Origin: JBBRSD01 sp038245725
Lineage (GTDB): Bacteria; Actinomycetota; Coriobacteriia; Anaerosomatales; JAAXUF01
DNA: 64,000 nt
Direction of reading: 5' to 3'
Assembly (NCBI GenBank): GCA_038245725.1
Contig: JBBRSD010000005.1
Location: forward strand, 62,001 to 126,000
Shown: positions 32,324-40,141 of the stretch, one piece after another
How the letters are laid out: each line of letters begins with the position of its first letter
How positions within the stretch are numbered: position 1 is the first letter of the stretch
Made by a program: the position numbers and the translations under genes
Notes under the pieces: model-generated
What the model was told of the DNA's origin: nothing
Databases searched by the model: none
The model's input: only the letters and a program-made list of their open reading frames with translations

Positions 32324-32358
32324 AGAGAGGCTGCCGGCCCTGGGCCGACAGCCTCTCT
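32324..32358. terminator. Strong hairpin, probable bidirectional terminator
   Basis: AGAGAGGCTG-C-CGGCCC and GGGCCG-A-CAGCCTCTCT form a stem of about 16 pairs with one internal mismatch and a one-base loop region. It lies between the convergent lysA operon and the leftward gene at 32400. The following bases are TTGTGTGT, only mildly T-rich. Confidence 0.65.
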
Positions 32359-32399
32359 TGTGTGTATCCAGTTGCAACGGGGTCGTGCCCCGAGGCGAG

Positions 32400-32768
32400 T
32401 TACTTGACTATCAGCTTCTTGCTGTTCGCACCGGTGCCGAACTTGACGGCCCAGACCTTGTAGGTCTTGCCTTTGGCGAGCTTGAAGTAGCCGGTCGAAG
32501 CGGTCCTGTGGGTGAGGTTCTTCGAGCCGAGAAGCACGGCGTAGCCGGTCGCGCCCTTGCCACCCGTGACCTTGATCTTGTACCTGACGGTCGACCTGGT
32601 CGAGGAGACTCTGGTGACCGTGATCTTCACCACGGAGCTATAGCGGTGACAGCCGGCGCTGGTGCACGCCTTGGTCTTGCTCGGGAATGCGGTTGCCGTT
32701 GTGGCCGCGCCGGCAACGCCAGCGACCATGGCCAGAATCAGTGCGGTGGTTGCAAGTGCCCTATTCAT
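32400..32768 (-). CDS. Small exported protein with a CX4CH heme-type motif
   Basis: This 122-aa product has a signal peptide (1-27, predicted cleavage ATA|FPSK). Directly after it comes KACTSAGCH, a CX4CH motif (C35, C40, H41), then a beta-rich domain (about 45-122) with YKIKVTGGKGATGYAVLLGS and GKTYKVWAVKFG. CX4CH is a rare but real covalent heme site, seen in some tetraheme cytochromes c3. The neighbouring gene at 32836 encodes a paralogue with a normal CX2CH motif, so the site seems functional rather than accidental. It could be a monoheme cytochrome or a reeler-like surface domain with structural cysteines. Confidence 0.75.
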   Translation of the reverse strand: MNRALATTALILAMVAGVAGAATTATAFPSKTKACTSAGCHRYSSVVKITVTRVSSTRSTVRYKIKVTGGKGATGYAVLLGSKNLTHRTASTGYFKLAKGKTYKVWAVKFGTGANSKKLIVK

Positions 32769-32835
32769 TCATGACTCCATCTGTTCGGGTTGTCTTTCTC
32801 GCCGTTTGACCGGCTCGGTTTCGGATGGGTTTGAC

Positions 32836-33549
32836 CTAGTCGTCGATCTGCGTATTGAGCGCCGCCATTCTAGTTACCTTGCCCGCGACGACGTGGTAGC
32901 GGCCGATTACGCGGACCCTGTGACGCGGGTACTTCACGGTGAGAACGTAGGTGCCGTTCGGGACGTTCCTGAACGTGATGCGGTTGTTAAGGCCGATCCT
33001 GCCCACGAAGGTTCGACCGGCGGCCGCGTTCGAGAGTCTGACCACGACGCCGCGAGGGTGATTGAAATGCATGAGGAAGACCGCGGTGCCCTTGGCTGCG
33101 GGAGTGCTCGTAGGAGTCGGCGTAGCTGTGGGGACCGGAGTCGGCGTCGGCGTCGGGGTGGGAGGCGCCGGAGGAGCAACCGGGCTGATCGACAGCGAGT
33201 TCGAATACGGCATCGAGGACGAAGTCTTGCTCACGGCCCAGATCGTGTAGGTCTTGCCATCGGCGACGGTGAACGAGCCGCTGCCGGCGGTAGCGTGCGC
33301 CAGGTTCGTGCTGCCGGACAAGACCGCCCATCCCTGAAGGGAATTCGGGCCCGTGACAGTGATCCTGTAGGTGGCCCTGCCGCCGGTGTTTGCGGTTTGC
33401 ACTGCGCTGATCTTCACAGTCGTGCTCTTAGAGTGGCATCCCGTACATGCCACGGTCTTGGATGGGAACGCTTGCGCGCTCGTCGCGAATGCGGCCATCA
33501 GCGCGATCATTGAGACCGCGAGAACCGCTGCCAACATCTTCTTCTTCAA
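32836..33549 (-). CDS. Exported protein with CX2CH motif, PT-rich linker and C-terminal beta domain
   Basis: This 237-aa protein is a longer paralogue of the downstream gene. The signal peptide ends at AQA|FPSK, followed by VACTGCH (C35, C38, H39). A beta-rich domain (about 43-125; YRITVTGPNSLQGWAVLSG, GKTYTIWAVSK) aligns with the shorter protein. Then come a threonine-proline linker (about 126-158) and a second beta domain (about 160-237) with FRNVPNGTYVLTVKYPRHRV, like a carboxypeptidase-regulatory fold. The TTG start at 33549 is chosen because GGAGGTG sits 5 bases upstream; ATG 33537 is the alternative. It is probably secreted or wall-associated; heme attachment is inferred. Confidence 0.78.
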   Translation of the reverse strand: MKKKMLAAVLAVSMIALMAAFATSAQAFPSKTVACTGCHSKSTTVKISAVQTANTGGRATYRITVTGPNSLQGWAVLSGSTNLAHATAGSGSFTVADGKTYTIWAVSKTSSSMPYSNSLSISPVAPPAPPTPTPTPTPVPTATPTPTSTPAAKGTAVFLMHFNHPRGVVVRLSNAAAGRTFVGRIGLNNRITFRNVPNGTYVLTVKYPRHRVRVIGRYHVVAGKVTRMAALNTQIDD

Positions 33550-33754
33550 AGCTGCACCTCCATAAGTGCGTTCAGGGGAGCTCATGTGCAAGTCGGATCG
33601 TCGTGCGCTCCCTGTCCATCTACTAACATCGGTTGTGGAGGTGAGCCGGAGGTGAGAGGAGTCTGAGGGTTCTCTCATGTGGGGACGGGTTCCTCGGCTA
33701 CAATGGTTTGCGCTGCACGACGGCGTGCAGCCCATTCATCTCGGAGGGATTGTC

Positions 33755-35041
33755 ATGCGCACCATTCGCGTCGGCCTCATCGGCTTGGGCACTGTGGGAT
33801 CGGGCGTCATCGAGATTCTGGGACGCCACCGCGAGGACTTCGCGCGGCGCGCCGGTGTCGACATCGACCTGGCCCGCTTCGCCGACAGGAACACGGCCCG
33901 CTTCGTCGATCTGGGACTCGCTCCCGAACAGTGCTCGACCGAGGCGCAGGACCTCATCGACGACCCGACGCTCGACGTCATCATCGAGCTCATCGGCGGC
34001 ACCGGCATCGCTCGCACGATCGTGCTGGCGGCGCTTTCCGCCGGCAAGAGCGTCGTGACCGCGAACAAGGCGCTGCTCGCCAGTCACGGCGAAGAAGTCA
34101 TGGCAGCCGCTGAGGCCAGCGGCGTCGACATCGCGTTCGAGGCGAGCGTGGGTGGCGGTATCCCCATCATCGGCCCGCTCAAGCACTCGCTCACCAGCAA
34201 CGAGATCATGACCGTCATGGGCATCGTCAACGGCACCACCAACTACATGCTCACGCGCATGGCCGAGAACGACCTCGACTACGCGACTGCGCTTGCCGAA
34301 GCGCAGGCCAAGGGCTTCGCCGAGGCGGACCCGACCGCCGACGTCGACGGCCTCGATGCGGCGGCGAAGATTGCGATCCTGTCCTCGATCGCGTTCAACA
34401 GCCGAGTCGTCATGAGCCAGGTCCCAGCCGAGGGCATCCGCTCGCTTGCGCCTGAAGACATCGCGTACGCGCGCGAGATGGGCTACGCCATCAAGCTGCT
34501 CGCGATCGCACGCCGCATGCCCGACGGCATCGACGTCCGCGTCCATCCCACCATGATTCGCACGTCGCACCCGCTCGCCTCGGTCAACGGGGTCTACAAC
34601 GCGATCTATGTTGTGGGCGACGCAGTGGGCGAGACGATGTTCTTCGGCGAGGGTGCCGGTTCGCTGCCCGCCGCCAGCGCGGTCGTCGGCGACCTGATCG
34701 AAGTCGCCCGCCGCCTCGACTCGGGCTGCGCGCCCATCGTGGGCTGCACCTGCACCGAGAACCTCGTCGTTCGCGACATCGCAGCACTCGAGACCGAGTA
34801 CTACATCCGTCTCGATGTCGCCGACAAGTCCGGCGTGCTCGCCGCGGTCGCGACGGTCTTCGGCAACCACGGCGTGTCGATTGGCTCAGTCATTCAGAAG
34901 CGTGCCGAAGGCGGAGTCGCGCAGATCGTCTACGTGACGCACCTCGCGCGCGAGAAGGATGTCCGCTCGGCGCTCGCCGAGATCGAGGCGCTCGACGTCG
35001 TCAGCAAGATAGCGTCGGTCATCCGCGTCGAGGACCTCTAG
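33755..35041 (+). CDS. hom: Homoserine dehydrogenase with C-terminal ACT domain
   Basis: The 428-aa enzyme reduces aspartate semialdehyde to homoserine on the way to threonine and methionine. The N-terminus has the nucleotide-binding GLIGLGTVGSGV. The catalytic domain holds VGGGIPIIGPLKHSL, GIVNGTTNYMLTRM and ADPTADVDGLDAAAKIAILS, with the substrate-binding lysine. Residues about 350-428 form an ACT domain (YYIRLDVADKSGVLAAVATV), which usually mediates threonine feedback. GGAGGGA precedes ATG 33755. thrB starts 2 bp after the stop, forming a threonine-branch operon. TACAAT at about 33700-33705 could be its -10 box. Confidence 0.96.
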   Translation: MRTIRVGLIGLGTVGSGVIEILGRHREDFARRAGVDIDLARFADRNTARFVDLGLAPEQCSTEAQDLIDDPTLDVIIELIGGTGIARTIVLAALSAGKSVVTANKALLASHGEEVMAAAEASGVDIAFEASVGGGIPIIGPLKHSLTSNEIMTVMGIVNGTTNYMLTRMAENDLDYATALAEAQAKGFAEADPTADVDGLDAAAKIAILSSIAFNSRVVMSQVPAEGIRSLAPEDIAYAREMGYAIKLLAIARRMPDGIDVRVHPTMIRTSHPLASVNGVYNAIYVVGDAVGETMFFGEGAGSLPAASAVVGDLIEVARRLDSGCAPIVGCTCTENLVVRDIAALETEYYIRLDVADKSGVLAAVATVFGNHGVSIGSVIQKRAEGGVAQIVYVTHLAREKDVRSALAEIEALDVVSKIASVIRVEDL

Positions 35042-35043
35042 GC

Positions 35044-35964
35044 GTGGGCGCTGCGGTCCTCGTCCCGGCCACGAGCGCGAATCTCGGGCCGGGCTTCGAC
35101 AGCTTCGGACTCGCCCTGGACCTGCACAACCGCTTCGAGGCCGAGCTCGCGGATGCGTGGAGCGTCGAGATCGAGGGCGAAGGCGCAGGCACGCTGCGCA
35201 CTGACGAGCACAACCGCGTTGCGGCCGCGATGGCGCTCGCGTTCAAGGCTGCGGGCAAGCCCGAGCTGCGCGCTCGCATACGCTGCGCGAACAGCATTCC
35301 GCTCGGCAACGGTCTGGGATCGTCGTCGTCGGCGATCGTCGGCGGCATCCTTCTCGGAGAGCGGCTGGCCGGCGTCGAGCTGGGCGAGCAGCGCCTGTTC
35401 GAGCTCGCGGCCGAGATCGAAGGCCATCCCGATAACGTCGCTGCGGCCCTGCGAGGCGGCTTCACCGTGTGCTGGACCGAGGCGGGGGCCGGCGTGCGCG
35501 CCGCGCTCTTCCAGCCGGCCCGGGGACTGGCGGCGGTCGTCGTCGTGGCCACCGGCGAGCTGTCGACCCAGACCGCCCGCGCAATGCTGCCCGATGCCGT
35601 GCCCCACGCGGATGCCGCGTTCAACGTCGCGCACGCGGGGTTGCTTGCCGCTTCGATCGCGACCGGGCGTCCCGAGCTTCTCGGCGCCGCGCTCGCCGAC
35701 CGGCTCCACGAGCCGTACCGCGCATCCGCCGTCGCGGATCTGCAGGCGGTGCACGACATCCTTCGTGACGCTGGCGCGGCAGGAGTCGCGCTCTCGGGCG
35801 CGGGGCCGACGCTCATCGGGCTCGTCGCCGGCGACACAGACGAACTCGCACACGCACTCGCCGAGGAGGTCGCGCAGCGTGCGGCCGACCGCGTGCGCGC
35901 GCTTGGCACACGGCGGGCGCCGCAGGCGCTGCGCATCGACCGCGCTGGGGCACGTCTGCTCTGA
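35044..35964 (+). CDS. thrB: Homoserine kinase
   Basis: The 306-aa GHMP kinase phosphorylates homoserine. It opens with VPATSANLGPGFDSFGLAL (about 7-25), the family signature, and carries the ATP-binding GHMP motif PLGNGLGSSSSA (about 84-95) and the late GVALSGAGPTLIG glycine-rich motif (about 246-258). GTG 35044 follows the hom stop almost directly. A perfect hairpin (GCGCTCG/CGAGCGC, 35966-35983) lies just after the stop and may end the transcript. Confidence 0.95.
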   Translation: MGAAVLVPATSANLGPGFDSFGLALDLHNRFEAELADAWSVEIEGEGAGTLRTDEHNRVAAAMALAFKAAGKPELRARIRCANSIPLGNGLGSSSSAIVGGILLGERLAGVELGEQRLFELAAEIEGHPDNVAAALRGGFTVCWTEAGAGVRAALFQPARGLAAVVVVATGELSTQTARAMLPDAVPHADAAFNVAHAGLLAASIATGRPELLGAALADRLHEPYRASAVADLQAVHDILRDAGAAGVALSGAGPTLIGLVAGDTDELAHALAEEVAQRAADRVRALGTRRAPQALRIDRAGARLL

Positions 35965-35965
35965 G

Positions 35966-35983
35966 GCGCTCGCGTTCGAGCGC
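35966..35983 (+). terminator. Short hairpin after thrB
   Basis: GCGCTCG-CGTT-CGAGCGC is a perfect 7-bp stem with a 4-base loop beginning right after the thrB stop. No T-run follows, so it is only a possible terminator or 3' stabiliser. Confidence 0.35.
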
Positions 35984-36057
35984 GGGTCGAGTAGGGAAGA
36001 TGCAGGGAGTGAGCCGCCGCAACGCGCATGCGGCGAGACGATCGCCGGGAGGCACGC

Positions 36058-37176
36058 ATGTCGGATTCGCACACGCCCGCAAACGCTTCTGAGCCCGGCG
36101 CCGGGCAACCCGCACCGGTTCCAACGCAGCCACCCGTCTACGCGTACCCCCAGTCTCCTCCCGCGCCACCGCAAACCGCCGTGCCCCACTACGAGCAGGC
36201 CCGGCCAACCCCGCCTCCGATATCGCCCGCGCCCTACGCTGCGCCCTACGTCGTTCAGCCGGAGCGCCGGAGCTACGGCTGGATCTGGGCGCTCGTGGTT
36301 CTCGTGTTCCTCAGCGGCGTCATCGCCAGTTGCGGATGGTTCGCCGCTCTCGTTGGCGGATCGTCGAAGTCGGGCGTCACGACAGGTCCTTCTATCGCCG
36401 TCATCTCCATCGACGGCGTCATCGCCGGAACCGGTGGCGCGGGCGTCATCACGCCCACGAACTTCCTCGCCCAGCTCGACAAGGCCGAGCGTGACGACAA
36501 CGTGAGGGCGATCGTGCTCCGGGTCGATTCGCCCGGCGGCACCGTTGCGGCAAGCGAGGAGATCGCGACGTACGTCAGGGAGTCGAAGAAGCCGGTGGTC
36601 GTCTCGATAGGCGACGTGGGCGCATCGGGCGCCTACATGGTCTCGTCGCAGGCCGACAAAGTCTTCGCGAATCCCGGTTCGGCTGTGGGTAGCATCGGCG
36701 TCATCACGGAGATCCCGAACGTCGCCGGGTTGCTCACCAAGCTGGGAGTGAAGTTCACCGTCATCCACGCCGGTAAGTTCAAGGACACCGGCAGCCCGTT
36801 TCGAGCGCTTTCCACAAGCGAAACCGCGCTCATCCAGGGATCAGTCAACCACGTGTACGGGCAGTTCATCGACATCGTTGCTGAGGGCCGCAGGATGGAT
36901 CGCTCGAAAGTGGAATCACTCGCGACTGGATGGGCGTGGAACGGCGACGAAGCCAAGGGCCTCGGCCTTGTCGACCAGATCGGCACCTATCGGGACGCCT
37001 TGCACGCGGCTGCGAAGCTGGGTGGCATCCACGGAACGTTCCAGACGGTCGATTACTCCAGCTCGAAGTTCGAGAACCTGCTCAACAGCCTGCTGGGCGC
37101 GCGCGATCGGATGTCACCGCTGGGTGCGCTCGACCCAACAGGCGTCATGGAGCCGGGACAAACGCTGGCGAAGTAG
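36058..37176 (+). CDS. sppA: Signal peptide peptidase SppA-type serine protease
   Basis: The 372-aa protein degrades leftover signal peptides in the membrane. It has a proline-rich N-terminal region (1-68), a membrane anchor (about 75-98) and the SppA/S49 domain. The catalytic dyad is S190 in DVGASGAYM and K240 in HAGKFKD; VDSPGG (156-161) forms the oxyanion-side motif, and GSIGVI follows. The length and single-domain layout match the short Gram-positive SppA. GGGAGGC sits before ATG 36058; an earlier in-frame ATG at 36028 has no ribosome site. Confidence 0.93.
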   Translation: MSDSHTPANASEPGAGQPAPVPTQPPVYAYPQSPPAPPQTAVPHYEQARPTPPPISPAPYAAPYVVQPERRSYGWIWALVVLVFLSGVIASCGWFAALVGGSSKSGVTTGPSIAVISIDGVIAGTGGAGVITPTNFLAQLDKAERDDNVRAIVLRVDSPGGTVAASEEIATYVRESKKPVVVSIGDVGASGAYMVSSQADKVFANPGSAVGSIGVITEIPNVAGLLTKLGVKFTVIHAGKFKDTGSPFRALSTSETALIQGSVNHVYGQFIDIVAEGRRMDRSKVESLATGWAWNGDEAKGLGLVDQIGTYRDALHAAAKLGGIHGTFQTVDYSSSKFENLLNSLLGARDRMSPLGALDPTGVMEPGQTLAK

Positions 37177-37368
37177 CGCTCGTCGCCACGCGGGCGTCCG
37201 TTCGCTCGCGCGGCACGCCACAGGGACTTCCCCGTATCACGTGCACACCGAGTCTGATATAGTCTTTCTATCTGGCGGTTCCCGCCACACTCCTTTACTT
37301 CAGCCTAGAGCCTCATTTCGCGGGTTTCTGTGGCAGAAAACTGTCCTCACGACAAGGAGAGACGCATC

Positions 37369-38031
37369 ATGAAGTTCTTTCTGGACACGGCGGACATCGC
37401 CGAGATCGAAGAGGCCGCCAGCTGGGGCGTGCTGGCCGGCGTCACTACCAATCCCACGCTCTACTCACGCGTCGGAGGCAAGCTCTCGGGCTTCCACGAC
37501 CACCTCAAGCGCATCTGCGAGATCGTCGACGGCCCGGTAAGCGGTGAGACCGTGTGCCTGAAGCGCGACGAGATCGTGCGCGAGGGCGAGGAGCTCGCGG
37601 CGCTTGCACCCAACCTTATCGTCAAGATCCCGGTCATGCCTGAAGGCCTCGCCGCGACTAAGATCCTTCACGACAAGGGCATCACCATTAACGCGACACT
37701 GTGCTTCAGCGTGCCGCAGGCGCTGCTCATCGCACGCGCCGGCGCGAGCTACATCAGCCCGTTCGTGGGCCGCTTCGACGACATCTCCGAAGACGGCATC
37801 GCGCACCTCGAGAACACCGTCCGCGCCTTGGAGAACTACGACTTCGGCCACAAGGTCGAGGTCATCGCGGCATCGATCCGCAGCGCGAACCACGTGGTGC
37901 AGGCGGCGCTGATTGGCGCTGACATCGCCACCGTGCCGTTCGCGGTGCTCAAGAACCTGGTGAAGCACCCGCTCACCGACCGAGGCCTGGAGTCGTTCCT
38001 GGCCGACTGGGAGAAAGTGAAGAACGCATGA
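37369..38031 (+). CDS. tal: Transaldolase, short (TalC/FSA-like) type
   Basis: The 220-aa enzyme belongs to the short transaldolase / fructose-6-phosphate aldolase-like subfamily of the pentose phosphate pathway. It begins MKFFLDTADIAEI and has GVTTNPTL (24-31), the Schiff-base lysine K86 in NLIVKIPVM, TLCFSVPQALLIARAGASY, and SPFVGRFDD. AAGGAGA precedes ATG 37369. The stop overlaps the rho start (ATGA), so rho is translated from the same mRNA. Whether it acts as transaldolase or as aldolase cannot be told with certainty from sequence. Confidence 0.92.
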   Translation: MKFFLDTADIAEIEEAASWGVLAGVTTNPTLYSRVGGKLSGFHDHLKRICEIVDGPVSGETVCLKRDEIVREGEELAALAPNLIVKIPVMPEGLAATKILHDKGITINATLCFSVPQALLIARAGASYISPFVGRFDDISEDGIAHLENTVRALENYDFGHKVEVIAASIRSANHVVQAALIGADIATVPFAVLKNLVKHPLTDRGLESFLADWEKVKNA

Positions 38032-39395
38032 GCGCACGTCCCCGCAAGCGAGGTCGCAGAGGCGGCGGCCAGCCCGGTCAGCCCGGCGGCCAGGGTGAGC
38101 CCTCCAAGCCGTCGATCAAGCGAGAAGACCTCGAAGCTCTCAAGGTCGCCGACCTCAAGACGATGGCGACTGAGATCGGGATCGACATCAAAGACCTGAA
38201 GAAGAAGGACCAGTTCATCGATGCCGTTCTCGAAGCAAAGGTGAAGTCCGAAGGCTTCATCGAGATCACCGGAGTTCTCGACGTGCTGCCGGAAGGCTAC
38301 GGGTTCGTGCGCACGGGAGGCTATCTGCCCGGCGACAAGGACGTCTACGTCTCGATGTCGGCGGTTCGCCGTAATGAGTTGCGACGCGGCGACATGATTC
38401 GCGGGCAGGTGCGCCCACCGAAGGAAACCGAGAAGTATCCCGCGCTTCAGCGGCTCGATACGGTCAACGATCTCGACCCGGCGCTGGCAAAGGGCCGCAA
38501 GCGCTTCGCGGATCTGACGCCGATCTACCCCGATGAGCGGCTGCGCATGGAGCACGGCAAGGAGTTCCTGACAGCGCGCACGATCGACATGGTGGCACCC
38601 ATCGGCAAGGGTCAGCGCGGCCTGATTGTCTCGCCGCCGAAGGCGGGCAAGACCACCGTGCTGAAGGATATCGCCGCCTCCATCAGCGCGAACAACCCGG
38701 AAGTCCACCTCATGTGCCTGCTCGTCGACGAGCGCCCTGAGGAAGTCACTGACATGGAGCGCTCGATCCACGGCGAAGTCGTGAGCTCGACGTTCGACAT
38801 GCCCTCGGAGCAGCATATTGCCGTCGCCGAGCTCGTGATGGAGCGCGCCAAGCGCCTCGTCGAGTCCGGCCTGAACGTCGTCATCCTGCTCGATTCGATC
38901 ACCCGACTAGCTCGCGCCTACAACCTCGCATCGCCGGCGTCGGGCCGCATCCTCTCGGGAGGCGTCGACTCAGCCGCGCTCTACCCGCCGAAGAAGTTCT
39001 TCGGCGCTGCCCGCAACATCGAGTTCGGCGGGTCGCTGACGATCCTCGCCACCGCGCTCGTCGACACCGGGTCCAAGATGGACGAAGTCATCTTCGAGGA
39101 GTTCAAGGGCACCGGTAACATGGAGCTCCGGCTCGACCGGGGACTCGCCGACCGGCGCATCTTCCCGGCCATCGACGTCATCACGTCGGGCACCCGCAAG
39201 GAAGAACTGCTGCTCGATCCCGCCGAGGCGCCCTTCGTGTGGGGGGTGCGCCGCATCCTTCACGGAATCGACAACCCGGAGCGCGCGATGGACATGCTCA
39301 TCAAGGGCCTCAAGCAGACCGCGAGCAACGAGGAGTTCCTCGTGCGCATGGCCAAGCAGGCCCAGACGAAGAACAACGGGGTCGACTTCTCGTAG
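38028..39395 (+). CDS. rho: Transcription termination factor Rho
   Basis: The 455-aa RNA helicase ends transcription at untranslated RNA. It has a basic Gly/Arg-rich N-terminus (1-25), a Rho-N SAP-like helix pair (about 33-65), the cold-shock RNA-binding domain (about 75-145; GVLDVLPEGYGFVR) and an ATPase domain with Walker A PPKAGKTT (203-210), LVDERPEEVTDMERS and the Q- and R-loop regions. The arginine/glycine-rich insertion typical of many actinobacterial Rho proteins is short here. ATG 38028 overlaps the transaldolase stop. Confidence 0.96.
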   Translation: MSARPRKRGRRGGGQPGQPGGQGEPSKPSIKREDLEALKVADLKTMATEIGIDIKDLKKKDQFIDAVLEAKVKSEGFIEITGVLDVLPEGYGFVRTGGYLPGDKDVYVSMSAVRRNELRRGDMIRGQVRPPKETEKYPALQRLDTVNDLDPALAKGRKRFADLTPIYPDERLRMEHGKEFLTARTIDMVAPIGKGQRGLIVSPPKAGKTTVLKDIAASISANNPEVHLMCLLVDERPEEVTDMERSIHGEVVSSTFDMPSEQHIAVAELVMERAKRLVESGLNVVILLDSITRLARAYNLASPASGRILSGGVDSAALYPPKKFFGAARNIEFGGSLTILATALVDTGSKMDEVIFEEFKGTGNMELRLDRGLADRRIFPAIDVITSGTRKEELLLDPAEAPFVWGVRRILHGIDNPERAMDMLIKGLKQTASNEEFLVRMAKQAQTKNNGVDFS

Positions 39396-39413
39396 CTGGC
39401 CCGAAATCGCTCG

Positions 39414-39442
39414 TTGCCCGCCACCCCGCTCGGTGATAAACT
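39414..39442 (+). promoter_or_regulatory. Sigma-70-type promoter for rpmE
   Basis: TTGCCC (39414-39419) and TAAACT (39437-39442) are separated by exactly 17 bp, 58 bases before the rpmE start and 18 bases after the rho stop. It is one of the clearest -35/-10 pairs in the window. Confidence 0.6.
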
Positions 39443-39458
39443 ACGCGGGCTGTCCTCA

Positions 39459-39479
39459 GGTCTGGTCGGAAACCAGGCC
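39459..39479 (+). promoter_or_regulatory. Leader hairpin before rpmE
   Basis: GGTCTGGT and ACCAGGCC pair over 8 bp (one G-U) around a CGGAA loop, lying between the promoter and the ribosome site AACGGAGG. Ribosomal protein leaders often carry such structures for autoregulation; here that role is inferred. Confidence 0.45.
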
Positions 39480-39499
39480 GTCAACGGAGGTGTCACGTA

Positions 39500-39985
39500 A
39501 TGAAGCAGGGAATCCACCCGGAGTACGTGGAGAGCAAGGTCCACTGCTCGTGCGGTAACACGTTCATCACCCGCTCGACCAAGCCGGAGCTGCACGTCGA
39601 ACTGTGTTCCGAGTGCCACCCGTTCTACACGGGCAAGCAGAAGTTCGTCGACGCCGGTGGACGCGTTCAGCGTTTCTCGGACAAGTTCGGCAACGCTGCT
39701 GCGCAGGTCCGCGAGAAGGAAGCTGCCGAGAAGGCCGCCCGAGTGAAGGCCGCCGAAGAGGCTGCCACCGCCGCGAAGGCTGCTCGCGAGTCGAAGGAAG
39801 CCGAGAAGGCCGCAACGGCCGCCAAGGTTGCCGAGAAGGCGGTCCGCCACGAGACGCGTGCCGACAAGTTCGAGGCCGAGGCTGCCGCTGAAGCCGCTGC
39901 TGAGGCTGCGGTCGAAGAGCCCGCCGCTGAAGCCGCTGCTGAGGCTGCGGTCGAAGAGCCCGCCGCCGAGGAAGCCGCCGAGTAA
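39500..39985 (+). CDS. rpmE: Ribosomal protein L31 (zinc type) with long acidic/Ala tail
   Basis: The first 70 residues are a normal zinc-type L31: MKQGIHPEYV, C16 and C18, C36 and C39 (LCSECHPFYTGKQKFVD), and RVQRFSDKFG. The remaining ~90 residues are an Ala/Glu/Lys-rich extension: first a basic-acidic coiled-coil-like part, then an acidic end containing two identical 13-residue units encoded by a 39-bp tandem duplication. Usual L31 is about 70 aa, so this protein is more than twice as long. The open frame and ribosome site (ACGGAGG) are intact, so the extension is translated with L31. Confidence 0.93.
   Translation: MKQGIHPEYVESKVHCSCGNTFITRSTKPELHVELCSECHPFYTGKQKFVDAGGRVQRFSDKFGNAAAQVREKEAAEKAARVKAAEEAATAAKAARESKEAEKAATAAKVAEKAVRHETRADKFEAEAAAEAAAEAAVEEPAAEAAAEAAVEEPAAEEAAE
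39887..39964 (+). repeat. 39-bp tandem duplication in rpmE
   Basis: The unit beginning GCTGAAGCCGCTGCTGAGGC occurs twice in direct succession (39887-39925 and 39926-39964) and the two copies are identical. It stays in frame and doubles a 13-residue acidic/alanine block. Identity at the DNA level implies a recent duplication. Confidence 0.9.
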
Positions 39986-40010
39986 CCGGCGCTGCAAACG
40001 CTGCTCTCAC

Positions 40011-40040
40011 GAGAGGCGGTCCCAGTGGGGCCGCCTCTCT
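40011..40040 (+). terminator. Hairpin terminator after rpmE
   Basis: GAGAGGCGG-T-CCC and GGG-G-CCGCCTCTC form a stem of about 12 pairs around AGT, 25 bases after the rpmE stop. The T-run is weak (TCTCTGC). Confidence 0.6.
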
Positions 40041-40141
40041 GCATCGGCAGACCGCCGCCCCGCCACACGGAAGAATCGCGCTAGAATACGTGAGCGGCAA
40101 CCCGTCGCCTCAAGTCCAAACCGGAAGGCAGCCCTCGTAAG

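Noticed and set aside
35038..36768. Long minus-strand frame opposite thrB and sppA
   Set aside because: Codon-position shadow of real genes; composition is not protein-like and both plus-strand genes have complete catalytic motifs.
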